The notes: generated from the letters alone by a model not told the origin. A stretch of 64,000 bases of DNA from JANQPX01 sp965204405 (GCA_965204405.1 CBDBEN010000005.1:2604001-2668000), one strand, 5' to 3'; positions 16,710 through 26,030 are shown, counted from the first letter of the stretch. Made by a program: numbers and translations.

Positions 16710-17867
16710 CTAGGCATGCTGTCGGAAGGTTAGGGCCTGCTTCAGGCGGCGGAGCGGGCGTTCGGCAGCCAGCATGAGATTGGGGCACTGGATAGCGAGT
16801 GCGATGATATGCGGGCCGGGTTCACCGAGTTCCGTCTTGTAGCGCTGCTCTCCTCCCATGAAATCATAGAGATCCAGACCGTTAGCCAGGTGTCGCTCGA
16901 TGCAGAGCATGTGGCAGACCAGACCCGGTTTCAGGCGGTTGTCGGTTTCGAAGCGAAATCCGCTGAAATAGTAGTAGACCCGCTTCCGGTATAGAAAATT
17001 GTAGAGGTAGCCGATCGGCACGCCGGCTGCTGTCACTCGGACGAGCTCCACCCTGGCTTCCGGGAAAGCCGCACGAATTAGCCGCCGATGAAAGTCGATA
17101 TAAAATGGATAGGCAAATGCGCCTGGATATCCCTTTGCTGTCCATCGCTGTTGGTGCAGGGCGCCGGCACTCTCGAAGAAATCGAGCGCCTCCTCGACCG
17201 AGCGTGCAGCCAAAAGCTCGATCGTGCCACGATCATGGTAGAGCGCCTGGGCGCGGCGGAGGCGTCTGGCAATGCTGGATTTGAGGCTTTCCTGGTAGGT
17301 GCCGCCCGATTGCCTGATCGCTTTGAGATCAACGCGCGCCGAGCCGGTCGACGCAACCTCTCGAACCGGCCGCTCCAGCCGAGTGACCTCACTGGTCAGC
17401 TTCTCATGAAGACCACCGATAACCAGCTCGCCGACACGCCGCCCGCCAATCTTCTGCTTTACAATGAGGAAACGAAGGCACGCTGATCGAACATCCTGCT
17501 CAAACCTTCGGTCCGCCAGGATATCGTTATACTCGATGGTGATGACATCCTGGTCCGGATCACCGGTCTGGTTCAAAAAGAGCGTCCAGATCGGCATCAG
17601 CCGATGCCGGACGATCAAGCGCGACAGCACCAAGCCCAATCCGACGACGTCGCCATCGATCCTGGCAATCAGGAGCTCGGGGCGGCGTGATATGGAGCGA
17701 AGCCATGTACCGATCCACGTCCAGGACAGAAAGAAGGCATTGTCGGCGCGATTCTCAAGTGACTGCCAGAGGATTGCAAGGTCATCCATGTTCGGCAGAG
17801 GCTCCAGGGTAATGCGGATAGCCTTGTCGACAGACGACGTCGCAACATGAGAGGATTGTGACAACAT
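16710..17867 (-). CDS. GNAT-family acyltransferase, CelD/BcsL-like
   Basis: 385 aa protein of the acetyltransferase-like family found in cellulose and exopolysaccharide loci (CelD/BcsL, FemAB fold). Features are the N-terminal ILWQSLENRADNAFFLSWTWIGTWL and the GNAT core in the second half: FESAGALHQQRWTAKGYPGA, RVTAAGVPIGYLYNF, YYYFSGF, LKPGLVCHMLCIERHLANG and LYDFMGGEQRYKTELG. It probably transfers an acyl group to a polysaccharide sugar or precursor. It is divergent from the GT4 gene, with about 100 bp of shared promoter region. Confidence 0.82.
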   Translation of the reverse strand: MLSQSSHVATSSVDKAIRITLEPLPNMDDLAILWQSLENRADNAFFLSWTWIGTWLRSISRRPELLIARIDGDVVGLGLVLSRLIVRHRLMPIWTLFLNQTGDPDQDVITIEYNDILADRRFEQDVRSACLRFLIVKQKIGGRRVGELVIGGLHEKLTSEVTRLERPVREVASTGSARVDLKAIRQSGGTYQESLKSSIARRLRRAQALYHDRGTIELLAARSVEEALDFFESAGALHQQRWTAKGYPGAFAYPFYIDFHRRLIRAAFPEARVELVRVTAAGVPIGYLYNFLYRKRVYYYFSGFRFETDNRLKPGLVCHMLCIERHLANGLDLYDFMGGEQRYKTELGEPGPHIIALAIQCPNLMLAAERPLRRLKQALTFRQHA

Positions 17868-17964
17868 GACTTGCTGATTAAACCAAAATGCCCTTAATGT
17901 CCCCAGATAAAATACCTATAGTTGTAATTGCGACTTAAGTCAGACGCTGAAGAGCGAGACTTGA

Positions 17965-19146
17965 TTGAAAATTCTATCCGTTACGACCCTTTATCCGAAT
18001 GCGGAGCATCCGACCTTTGGTGTCTTCGTTGAAAACCGCCTGAGTAAGCTTCTGGCAGTTGACGGCATCGAGCTTCGGGTGGTGGCGCCGGTGCCTTGGT
18101 TTCCGAGCGGGCATCCCGCCTTTGGCCGCTATGCGTGTTTCAACCGGGTTCCAGAACGAGAGATTCGCAAGGGCGTCGAGATCACGCATCCGCGCTATCT
18201 GCAGGTTCCGAAAATCGGAACCCACCTTTCGCCGTTCCTGCTCTACCGCTGTCTGCTTCGCCACATCCGCTCTACCGTTCTACCGCGCTACGACTTCGAT
18301 CTGATCGATGCCCATGTCTACTATCCCGACGGCGTCGCCGCGGCGATGCTCGGTAAGGCGTTGAAACGTCCTGTCGTGATCACCGCTCGAGGGACCGACC
18401 TGAACTTCTATCCGGAACGTTATCCGCTTGTCGGCCGCATGATTGCGAAGACGGCCAAAACTGCGGATGCGTCGATCACCGTCTGCGCGGCTTTGAAAGA
18501 GGTCCTCATCGACCTTGGCGCAGATCCGGCGCGCGTTCATGTGCTACGTAATGGTGTCGACCTTTCGATTTTTCGTCCCAAAGTTCAAGAGCGGCTAGGT
18601 AAGGGACGGGCCACGCTCTTATCGGTCGGCCATCTCATCCAGCGAAAAGGCCATGATCTCATCATCAAAGCACTTTCCTACCTACCTGATGTTCACCTAA
18701 TTATCGCCGGCGATGGCCCGGAGCGGCGTCCGCTGGAGCGGCTGACCGCCTCCCTAGGCTTTCAGGATCGCGTACGTTTTCTTGGCGTCGTCGAGCATCA
18801 GGCACTCGCCGATCTCTATAGCTCGGTAGACCTGCTGGTCCTTGCATCGTCGCGCGAGGGCTGGCCCAATGTGCTGCTGGAAGCCCTGGCTTGCGGCACA
18901 CCGGTCGTTGCTACGAGGAACTGGGGAACACCAGAGATTGTCTCGTCGCCGGATGCCGGATGCCTGGTTGAACAACGCACTCCGGAGGCTATCGCCGACG
19001 CCGTCGGGAAAACCCTGGCGTCGATGCCGGACCGTGTGAAAACTCGGGCTTTTGCCGAAGAGTTCTCCTGGGATGCGACGACTGAAGGGCAGTTGCGCCT
19101 CTTTTCATCTTGCTTGAACAAAGGGAGAGAAGCTCAGGTGGTTTAG
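17965..19146 (+). CDS. Glycosyltransferase family 4
   Basis: 393 aa retaining GT-B glycosyltransferase. The N-domain begins KILSVTTLYPNAEHPTFGVF and includes ITARGTDLNFYPE. The C-domain has the donor-binding elements LLSVGHLIQRKGHDLII, DGPERRPLERL and the E-x7-E type motif in SREGWPNVLLEALACGTPVV. The start at 17965 is TTG; the frame has no ATG before the conserved first strand. It belongs to the polysaccharide region, divergent from the CelD-like gene and upstream of the GH10-fold gene. Confidence 0.9.
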   Translation: MKILSVTTLYPNAEHPTFGVFVENRLSKLLAVDGIELRVVAPVPWFPSGHPAFGRYACFNRVPEREIRKGVEITHPRYLQVPKIGTHLSPFLLYRCLLRHIRSTVLPRYDFDLIDAHVYYPDGVAAAMLGKALKRPVVITARGTDLNFYPERYPLVGRMIAKTAKTADASITVCAALKEVLIDLGADPARVHVLRNGVDLSIFRPKVQERLGKGRATLLSVGHLIQRKGHDLIIKALSYLPDVHLIIAGDGPERRPLERLTASLGFQDRVRFLGVVEHQALADLYSSVDLLVLASSREGWPNVLLEALACGTPVVATRNWGTPEIVSSPDAGCLVEQRTPEAIADAVGKTLASMPDRVKTRAFAEEFSWDATTEGQLRLFSSCLNKGREAQVV

Positions 19147-19479
19147 GTCAATGCCAAAACTCACCTGAGCACCCATAGGCCTTCCAAAATATCGCAGGCT
19201 CGCCGGAGCACGCTGATCGAGATCTGAACTTGGCAGAAAAGCTGCTAAATAACCAAAAAGACTTCTAAGATGAAAGAAAATCAATTAAAAGTAGATTTTC
19301 TGTAAGTGTTTAGATGTTGCTTTCCATTTCATGGTAGAGATGTTGGCCTGACAGCTTCGTTTGGAGTTGTCCCAAGCTTGCAATCCAGATTAGCTTAGTT
19401 TCGAAAAGAACGGGCAGCCCCGAATCAATCTTGTCTGATTTGGGAAGGGAGAGGAGTCGTTCATCGTTTTGGAGACGCG
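19147..19479. other. Intergenic region upstream of GH10-fold gene
   Basis: 333 bp. AT-rich around 19230-19320. No coding frame of note. It presumably contains the promoter of the following gene; TTTTGGAGACGCG before 19480 is the ribosome binding site. Confidence 0.4.
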
Positions 19480-21321
19480 ATGCGGGTTTGGTTTTGCGGC
19501 ACACTGATCATTCTGTTTGCTGCTTGTGATCAAGGAATAGCTCAGAATCATTCTGCCTCCTGGGTAGGTTCGATTGGTGATTTGGTTGTCGACAGCAGGA
19601 ATCTGGAAAGCGCGCAGTTCGAACGTAAGGAGCGGGAAGAAGGTGCTGCGGGCGAGATAGCCATCATTGTCGGGGAAGAGGGGGGCGGTGATCGTGTGCT
19701 TCGTCTCGCAACGCTTCGTCAGCCGGCGGCATTGGACAGCCTGGAAGTCAGCCTGCCGACAGTAGGTGAGATCAAGGAAAGCACGCCTTGCTGGCTGCAT
19801 TTGATGGCGAAAGCGGTCCAGCCTCAAGTAGAAACTGGTCTCGCTCGTCTTTCTGTCGGGTTCCGATCTATCGAATCGCCGGCGAGGCGGATGCTGGAAC
19901 ACGTACTCTATGTCGAGCCGTCCTGGACATCGATCGATATCCCCTTCTGGCCAGAAGGCAGCTTTGAAGCAGGAGAAGCCAAAGTTGTCCTTGGCATAGG
20001 AACCCAACTTCAGGTGATAGACATCGGTAGGCTCGCCGTTCGATGCTTCGATCCCGAAAGCCTACCTCGCGATCTACCGAAAACCTCATTTTCCTATCTA
20101 GGCCGCGCCGATGATGCGCCTTGGCGAAAGATCGCAGAGGGGCGAATAGACCGTTATCGCCGAGGGGATCTCATCATCAGGGTCGTCGATGTGGATGATC
20201 AACCCGTCGCGGATGCCGAAATCCAGATGCAGATGACCCGTCATGCCTTCAAATTCGGAACAGCGGTCAATGCAGAACTGCTTGCCGGCGTAGCTCTGGA
20301 TGGCAAGGCCAGTCGATATAGTGGTGAAGATACAACACGCTATCGAACAACTCTCCAACAGCTGTTTAATATCGTTACGTTTGACAGCAATCTGAACTGG
20401 GTCGTCCAGTCCAGCGCCGAAGAGCGCCGCGCGAACGAAGATGCGCTTGCCTGGATAAACTCGCTGGGGCTGCGGCTTCGAGGCAGCCAGCTGGTTTCAG
20501 GAAGCCGGGCAAACCTGCCTGCCAATCTGCAGGAAAACCCAGATGATCCTGAGGTGACCCATGCTTTGGTGCGTGAACGGGTTAGCAGTACCGTTGCGGC
20601 ACTGAACGGGCGTATTAGCGAATGGGACGTCCTGGATCGACCCTTTGAGCGCCTCGATACCATCAACCCCTCAAACATGGAGGAGGTCGGTGACTGGTTT
20701 AGGATTGCGCGAGCCGCTTCCGATGGTCCGAGGCTCTTTTTGACCGAACGTGACGTTCTTGCCGGCGATCGGCTAGTGCAACTCATCACGATGCTCAGCG
20801 GCTTGACGGAGCGTGACGTGCCAATCGATGCCATTGGGGTCAAGGGGCATTTCAACGAGCAGCCTCCCCCCATTCAGGTGCTGAGCGATCGTCTTGACCA
20901 GCTGGCCAGCTTTGATCTGCCCATCATGATCACCGATTTCGACATGGACACGGATGATCCGACACTTCTTGCCGATTTTGCCCGTGATTTGATGACCCTA
21001 GCCTTCAGCCACCCCTCAATCGAAGGTTTTATGTTCCAAAACCTCTGGCAGGGGGCGGACGCCGGCTCGGACGCCGCCCTGTTCCGGGATGACTGGACAC
21101 TCCAGCCTGTTGGTGAAGTCTATCGTGATCTGGTTCTAGAGCAGTGGTGGACCGATGACGTTGCTTTGAGCAACGCCGACGGTGATCTGCAAACTCGAGG
21201 ATTCCTCGGCGATTACGTCATCACCGCCCGCAAGGATAATCTGTCTGCTACTTCGACGCTAACGCTTGGGCCGGAAGGTGCAAGTATCACGCTCCGCCTG
21301 GACAAGGCGACGTCCGGCTGA
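19480..21321 (+). CDS. GH10-fold protein with substituted catalytic residues (probable pseudo-glycosidase)
   Basis: 613 aa with a signal peptide whose ACDQ at residues 15-18 may serve as a lipoprotein-like cysteine. Residues 20-210 look like a beta-sandwich carbohydrate-binding part and 235-555 follow the GH10 xylanase barrel. The landmark motifs are present but altered. The acid/base motif reads WDVLDRP, with R387 where Glu is expected. The nucleophile motif reads ITDFD, with D486 where Glu is expected. The subsite motif reads RGSQLVS (334-340) instead of RGHTLVW, and SNLNW (303-307) replaces NEMKW. By family knowledge these losses should abolish normal hydrolysis, so it may bind rather than cleave polysaccharide. 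It lies beside the EPS genes. Confidence 0.8.
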   Translation: MRVWFCGTLIILFAACDQGIAQNHSASWVGSIGDLVVDSRNLESAQFERKEREEGAAGEIAIIVGEEGGGDRVLRLATLRQPAALDSLEVSLPTVGEIKESTPCWLHLMAKAVQPQVETGLARLSVGFRSIESPARRMLEHVLYVEPSWTSIDIPFWPEGSFEAGEAKVVLGIGTQLQVIDIGRLAVRCFDPESLPRDLPKTSFSYLGRADDAPWRKIAEGRIDRYRRGDLIIRVVDVDDQPVADAEIQMQMTRHAFKFGTAVNAELLAGVALDGKASRYSGEDTTRYRTTLQQLFNIVTFDSNLNWVVQSSAEERRANEDALAWINSLGLRLRGSQLVSGSRANLPANLQENPDDPEVTHALVRERVSSTVAALNGRISEWDVLDRPFERLDTINPSNMEEVGDWFRIARAASDGPRLFLTERDVLAGDRLVQLITMLSGLTERDVPIDAIGVKGHFNEQPPPIQVLSDRLDQLASFDLPIMITDFDMDTDDPTLLADFARDLMTLAFSHPSIEGFMFQNLWQGADAGSDAALFRDDWTLQPVGEVYRDLVLEQWWTDDVALSNADGDLQTRGFLGDYVITARKDNLSATSTLTLGPEGASITLRLDKATSG

Positions 21322-21433
21322 GCCCAAGTTTGTGCAGATACAGTGGAAGACTTCTCTCGAAGAAGATCCAAAGTTTTGATTCTAAAGAGTTTTTCTTCAA
21401 CAAGCCCGGCAGCCAGATACCATAGTCAAACCT

Positions 21434-22801
21434 CTAATAGGCAAATTCGGTGAAAATCGGATCGATGGAACCCTGCCATCGGCCATGGAACGCTTCGAGC
21501 TTGTCCTCGGCCGGCGTTCGTCCCCGATCGACGACGCCGCGCAGCGATGTCAGGAACTGACGCTCGTCCTGAGCGGCCCAATCCTCCTCTGACCGTGCCT
21601 TCAGACCCGCATCGGCGAGGGCCAGCATGTCGCGTGCAAGGTCGAGGACCGTACGGTCGCGGAAGGGGGTTGCAAGGCCGGTCCTCGGCACCTGATCGCG
21701 GAGTGCTTGATGCTCCTCCAGGGTCCAGTCTTTGACCAGATCCCAGGCTCCATCCAGACTTGACTGATGATACAGAATGCCGACCCAGATGGCCGGCAGC
21801 GCGCAAAGGGAGCGCCATGGACCGCCGTCGGCGCCGCGCATCTCCAAGAAGCGCTTCATGCGCACTTCCGGAAAGAGGGTGGTAAGATGATCGTCCCAGT
21901 CGGTAATCGTCGGCACCTCGCCCGGCAGGGCAGGGAGCTTGCCGGCGAGGAAATCACGGAAACTCTGGCCGCTGGCGTCGATATAGGTCCCGTTCCGGTA
22001 AACGAAATACATGGGTGTGTCGAGCACATGGTCGGCGTAGCGCTCGAAGCTCATCCCATCTTCGAACACGAATGGCAGAATGCCGGTCCGGTCCGGGTCG
22101 GTGTCTGTCCAGATATGACTCCGATAGCTGACGAAGCCATTGGGCTCGCCATTGGTGAAGGGGCTGTTGGCGAACAACGCCGTCACTACCGGCTGAAGGG
22201 CGAGGCTGACCCTGAATTTCTGCACCATGTCGGCTTCAGATCCAAAATCGAGATTGGTCTGAATGGTGCAGGTGCGCAGCATCATATCAAGACCGAGACT
22301 GCCCTTCTTCTGCATATATTCCCGCATGATCTTGTAACGCCCTTTGGGCATCCAGGGGATGTCCTCGCGGCGCCATTTCGGCTGAAAGCCAACCCCCATC
22401 ATGCCGACACCCATCGGCTCAGCCACGGTGCGAACCTGATCCAAATGCTCATGCACTTCCGAGCAGGTTTCATGCAGGGTTTTCACGGGCGCTCCGGACA
22501 GTTCGAACTGGCCGCCCGGCTCAAGGCTCACATTGGCGCCCGCTTTTTTAAGCGCGATTGGGCGGCCCTCTTCATTCACCTGCTCCCAGCCGAACTGACT
22601 AGCCAGCCCGTCCAGAAGGGCGTGAATGCCTACCTCACCCTCATAGGGCAGCGGCTTAAGGTCACTATGGCAATAGGCAAATTTCTCATGCTCTGTACCG
22701 ATACGCCAGTTAGCCTTCGGCTTCGAGCCGGCTTCGAGATGCTCGATCAGCTGACGATAATCGGTAATGGGCGCACCCTGCTCTGAGGGAGGAGCCGACA
22801 T
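21434..22801 (-). CDS. gshA: Glutamate-cysteine ligase, plant/alphaproteobacterial type
   Basis: 455 aa cytoplasmic enzyme that joins glutamate and cysteine with ATP, the first step of glutathione synthesis. It is of the GshA class shared by plants and alphaproteobacteria. Motifs are KANWRIGTEHEKFAYC (about residues 28-43), SLEPGGQFELSGAP, WMPKGRYKIM, CTIQTNLDFGSEADM and the C-terminal MRGADGGPW. Length fits the family. It is convergent with the GH10-fold gene. Glutathione could link it to formaldehyde detoxification in the nearby methylamine pathway, but no formaldehyde dehydrogenase gene is in the window. Confidence 0.95.
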   Translation of the reverse strand: MSAPPSEQGAPITDYRQLIEHLEAGSKPKANWRIGTEHEKFAYCHSDLKPLPYEGEVGIHALLDGLASQFGWEQVNEEGRPIALKKAGANVSLEPGGQFELSGAPVKTLHETCSEVHEHLDQVRTVAEPMGVGMMGVGFQPKWRREDIPWMPKGRYKIMREYMQKKGSLGLDMMLRTCTIQTNLDFGSEADMVQKFRVSLALQPVVTALFANSPFTNGEPNGFVSYRSHIWTDTDPDRTGILPFVFEDGMSFERYADHVLDTPMYFVYRNGTYIDASGQSFRDFLAGKLPALPGEVPTITDWDDHLTTLFPEVRMKRFLEMRGADGGPWRSLCALPAIWVGILYHQSSLDGAWDLVKDWTLEEHQALRDQVPRTGLATPFRDRTVLDLARDMLALADAGLKARSEEDWAAQDERQFLTSLRGVVDRGRTPAEDKLEAFHGRWQGSIDPIFTEFAY

Positions 22802-23105
22802 TCTGTTCTCCTGCTTGGACAGCCGATCCTGGCGGCGTTGGCAACGGTCGTAGCTGAGCCGGATTGATCGCTCTCGTCAAGCTGGCATCGGCGCCCACCG
22901 GTTCAAGAACTCAGGAGCTGGATAAAGGTATTTCTGGTGGTTTGGCCTGATATCCTTGCCATGGCTCGCAACGTCATGGGCCGGCTCCATCTTTGTCAAA
23001 CTGTTGACAGCGTGGCGCGTTATGCGGAGCTTTGGTGAAGCTCGCCTTGACGAGGCCATGAGAATCCTAAGGAACATCAGCAGCCAATACCGGGGAGATC
23101 GAAAC
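22802..23105. other. Divergent intergenic region gshA / cytosine deaminase
   Basis: 304 bp between two divergent genes, so it should hold both promoters. No extra gene was recognised; an open frame running into the deaminase from 22956 does not match the family and was not used as the start. Confidence 0.4.
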
Positions 23106-23570
23106 ATGCCTTTTGTCGACAGCACGGAAGAAGACCTGCGCTTCATGGCGCTTGCCCTGAAGGAAGCGGTGCTCGGCTATGAAGAAGGTGGGGTTCCGGT
23201 TGGGGCGGTGATGGTTGCCGCAGGGGAGTTGTTGGCCAAAGGGCATAATCGTCGGGTGCAGGAGGGGGATCCGATTGCGCATGGCGAAATGGATTGTCTG
23301 CGCCGTGCCGGCCGTCGCCCGCATTATCGGGACGTGACACTCTACACCACGCTCAGCCCCTGCATGATGTGCACCGGAACCATCCTGCAATTCGGCATTC
23401 CACGGGTTGTCGTGGGAGAGGAAGTGAACTTCGAGGGCAATACCGGCTTTCTCGCCGAGCGCGGTGTCGATGTCGTCTTGTTGAATGATACCGGGTGCAT
23501 CGAGATCATGAGCCGTTTCATTCGAGAAAAGCCCGAACTCTGGAACGAAGATATCGCTGAAGAAAGCTAA
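23106..23570 (+). CDS. Cytosine deaminase-like protein, yeast FCY1 type
   Basis: 154 aa zinc deaminase of the CDA/tRNA-adenosine-deaminase fold. Zinc and proton-shuttle residues are visible: H59 and E61 in AHGEMD, C86 and C89 in TLSPCMMCTG. The flanking sequence (GGVPVGAVMV, GHNRR, TLYTTLSPC, GIPRVVVGEEVNFEG) and the C-terminal tail ending WNEDIAEE follow yeast cytosine deaminase closely along the whole length, including the tail that closes the active site. It probably deaminates cytosine to uracil in the cytoplasm. Most bacteria use the unrelated CodA amidohydrolase for this. GGGGAGATC before the ATG supports this start. Confidence 0.82.
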   Translation: MPFVDSTEEDLRFMALALKEAVLGYEEGGVPVGAVMVAAGELLAKGHNRRVQEGDPIAHGEMDCLRRAGRRPHYRDVTLYTTLSPCMMCTGTILQFGIPRVVVGEEVNFEGNTGFLAERGVDVVLLNDTGCIEIMSRFIREKPELWNEDIAEES

Positions 23571-23675
23571 TGGCGTGACGACGTCATTTGAGCCCTGTCG
23601 GCGAGGTCCGGTCGATCTTGAATGAGGCTGGCTGAAAGCAATTTTATCCTGATCAAGACCAAGCAGCTGGTTGCC

Positions 23676-24662
23676 CTAATAGCTCCTCAGAACCTTGATG
23701 TAGTTGGCGCGCTCGAAAGCGGTCGGATCGGCAACGTGGTGCTGGCTCATGGAGCCGCGCATCTGAGCCAAGGTCTCATAGCCCCGATCGTTCATCCACT
23801 GTGCAAGGCCGCGCAGGAGATCGGCCATGTGGCGCGGGCCGTTGCGAAGCAGGGACGAGGTGGTCATGGTGATGTCGGCTCCGGCGAGTAGATATTTGAT
23901 AACCTGCTCGGAGGTGCCCACGCCTGTGGTCGCAGCGATTGATGTTTCGATCCGGCCGGCGAGAACGGCAATCCAGAGCAGGGGAAGGCGGATCTCGTTT
24001 GGCTGGCTGAGTTCCAGACTTGGCTCTACCGTCATTGTCTCAAGATTGAAATCCGGCTGGTAGAAGCGATTGAACAGGACGAGGCCATCGGCACCGGCGT
24101 CCACCAGGATTCTGGCCATTGATCCGAAGGCGGAGAAATAGGGGCCAAGTTTGATCGCGACGGGGATTGTCACGGCGGACTTCACGGCCGACAGCACGTC
24201 GACATAGCGCTGCTCCACGTCGGCACCCATCGTTTCGAGATCGGCCGGAATGTAATAGACGTTCAGCTCTAGAGCATGGGCTCCCGCTTGCTCCAGGCGC
24301 TTGGCATAGCCGATCCATCCTTCGTTGGTGATACCATTCAGGCTGGCGATGATCGGCACGTCGCAGGCATCGACCGCGCTCTGCACGAGGTCGAGATATC
24401 GGTCAGGAGTAACCTCGAGATCGGCGACATCGGAGAAGTCGTTTGGCAAATTGCTGGAACTCGTGTGGCTGGTCTTCAGGAGATGCTCGGCTATAGCATC
24501 TTGCTGGCGGATTTGCTCTTCGAACAGTGAAAACATGACGATGGCGGCAGCGTTGCCATCTTCCAGCTTGCGAATACCATCAAGTGTCTGGGAGATCGGC
24601 CCGGCCGATGCCACGATCGGATGCTTGAGCGCAAGGCCCATATAGGTCGTATCCAAGTTCAT
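23676..24662 (-). CDS. Dihydroorotate-dehydrogenase-like FMN protein
   Basis: 328 aa TIM-barrel flavoprotein of the PyrD-like family, annotated as dihydroorotate dehydrogenase-like because it is not the pyrimidine enzyme. Visible parts are NLDTTYMGLALKHPIVASAG at the start, IIASLNGITNEGW, GAHALELNVYYIP, IPVAIKLGPYFSAFG and the phosphate-binding ATTGVGTSEQVIKYLLAG near residue 255. In other bacteria this family often sits beside pyruvate:ferredoxin oxidoreductase; no such gene is here. The start is taken at 24662, coupled by a 4-base overlap to a small upstream ORF. A longer N-terminal extension would be unlike the family. Confidence 0.85.
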   Translation of the reverse strand: MNLDTTYMGLALKHPIVASAGPISQTLDGIRKLEDGNAAAIVMFSLFEEQIRQQDAIAEHLLKTSHTSSSNLPNDFSDVADLEVTPDRYLDLVQSAVDACDVPIIASLNGITNEGWIGYAKRLEQAGAHALELNVYYIPADLETMGADVEQRYVDVLSAVKSAVTIPVAIKLGPYFSAFGSMARILVDAGADGLVLFNRFYQPDFNLETMTVEPSLELSQPNEIRLPLLWIAVLAGRIETSIAATTGVGTSEQVIKYLLAGADITMTTSSLLRNGPRHMADLLRGLAQWMNDRGYETLAQMRGSMSQHHVADPTAFERANYIKVLRSY

Positions 24663-24820
24663 GATATCAGCCTTTCCCTGATGAATTCCGAGTTGACGCC
24701 GAGACGGGGGCCGGATAGCCGCTGCGGGGCGTCGTGACCGGGAGGAAATCCCATTGCCGACGTAAAAAAGACCTCGTCTTCGCGTATGGTTTGCAGGGTC
24801 TGCGGTAGGCTCTGGCTCAT
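24659..24820 (-). CDS. Small hypothetical protein coupled to the DHOD-like gene
   Basis: 53 aa, not recognised. AGGAAA lies 7 bases before its ATG, and its stop overlaps the next start as ATGA, a layout typical of translationally coupled genes. Composition is polar (IREDEVFFTSAMGFPPGHDA) with an Arg-rich end (FIRERLIS). There is no signal or membrane segment. It could be a subunit or a leader for the downstream flavoprotein. Confidence 0.35.
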   Translation of the reverse strand: MSQSLPQTLQTIREDEVFFTSAMGFPPGHDAPQRLSGPRLGVNSEFIRERLIS

Positions 24821-25079
24821 GAACTTTTCCTGGCGGCACACATGACGGACGCTGCATCCGAAGCGCCTGTTCCATCCTTTCGGTTGGGAAAGCGATTGGC
24901 CTTGATCAAGATCAAGGAACTGCCAGAGCGCATAGCCTTTGTGTCGGGCCAGCAATCGGCGGCATGGTGATCACCACAATATCGCGCCGCCTCGCAATGA
25001 GGCCGTTGAGCAGGATCAAAAAAAATGCGCGGCAGATGACACCGGGTTGATCGACGTCAAATCGGAATGACATCCAGCC

Positions 25080-25658
25080 GTGCAAAAACACACAGTATCA
25101 ATTGCCGGGAGACCAGAGTTGCGCATTTCGTTGATTGCTGGAGGCAAAGTGGCCTTGTTGATCTTTCTTACAGCTCAGATCGCTTTCGCCGACGGCGAAG
25201 ATGACGCCTCGGCGCCTTCTGCCACATCGCTCCGCGAAGTCGTATTGCCGATGATCGATCCGGACCGGGGCCGCCGGCTGTTTGTCGCCAAGGGTTGCTT
25301 CCTGTGTCACGCGATCAATGGTGCCGGCGGGAACGCAGCGCCATCGTTGGATGCCGCCGAAGGTGTCAATCAGCTCGATCTCATGAATTTTGTGGCCCGG
25401 ATGTGGCAGGGCGCGTCTGCAATGCTGGAGCTGCAGTCGCTGGAGCTTGGCTATCAGATCGAGCTTACTGGCGACGAAATTGCCGATCTTGCCGCGTTCG
25501 CAGCGAGTGGTGAGGCGCAGCGCAATTTCTCGATGGAAGAGATTCCGGATGCGATGCGTGACTGGGTTATCGAGAAGCCGTACTGGATGGGCGAAGGCTG
25601 GCCCGAAACCTTCGAGCAGGAGTACCACGAAAACGGGCTTCCGCTCGACTACAGATGA
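25080..25658 (+). CDS. c-type cytochrome, exported, single heme
   Basis: 192 aa, periplasmic. The N-terminal hydrophobic stretch (about residues 16-37, ending AFA-DGED) is a signal peptide. One heme-binding motif C73-F-L-C76-H77 lies in GRRLFVAKGCFLCHAINGAG. Candidate axial Met residues are in the segment MNFVARMWQGASAMLEL. The C-terminal 40 residues (RDWVIEKPYWMGEGWPETFE) form a tail not usual for small cytochromes. A GTG start is used; a TTG at 25120 would also keep the signal peptide. It is 10 bp from the next cytochrome gene, so they form an operon. Confidence 0.85.
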   Translation: MQKHTVSIAGRPELRISLIAGGKVALLIFLTAQIAFADGEDDASAPSATSLREVVLPMIDPDRGRRLFVAKGCFLCHAINGAGGNAAPSLDAAEGVNQLDLMNFVARMWQGASAMLELQSLELGYQIELTGDEIADLAAFAASGEAQRNFSMEEIPDAMRDWVIEKPYWMGEGWPETFEQEYHENGLPLDYR

Positions 25659-25668
25659 GGGACTGGCG

Positions 25669-26001
25669 ATGACGATGATACATATCGGTTCGGCTGCGCT
25701 CGCGACTGTCGTGACATCCATAATACTGACAATGTCGATAGTCGCCTCAGCGGCGGATCCAGGCTACGGCGAAAAGTTGGCGAGGGAGTGGTGCAGCAGT
25801 TGTCATCTGGTCGCGGCGGATCAAGCCAGCGGTGGTGACAGTGCGCCGGCATTCAGTTCGATTGCGAAGACCGCAGGCGAACGTAGTGAGGATCTTCGAG
25901 CCTGGCTTGCCGATCCTCATCCGCCGATGCCGAATTTGGATCTATCCGTTCGCGAGATCGATGATCTGATCGCTTACATCGAGAGCCTGCACGACCGGTA
26001 G
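25669..26001 (+). CDS. Small c-type cytochrome, exported
   Basis: 110 aa class I-like cytochrome c. The signal peptide spans residues 1-29 (ending VASA-AD), and the heme motif C42-S-S-C45-H46 is in YGEKLAREWCSSCHLVAAD. The sixth ligand is probably Met in HPPMPNLDLS. The C-terminal helix VREIDDLIAYIESL is typical. SD GAGGGACTGGCG is present. It follows the first cytochrome gene closely and precedes the FNT channel gene. It may accept electrons from a nearby dehydrogenase such as NMG dehydrogenase; this is inferred from position only. Confidence 0.88.
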   Translation: MTMIHIGSAALATVVTSIILTMSIVASAADPGYGEKLAREWCSSCHLVAADQASGGDSAPAFSSIAKTAGERSEDLRAWLADPHPPMPNLDLSVREIDDLIAYIESLHDR

Positions 26002-26030
26002 ACTTGGCGGCTAACCTTTGGGGGAGTCCG

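Noticed and set aside
21767..22786. 339-codon plus-strand frame opposite gshA
   Set aside because: gshA is recognised with confidence on the other strand; the antisense frame has no family features.
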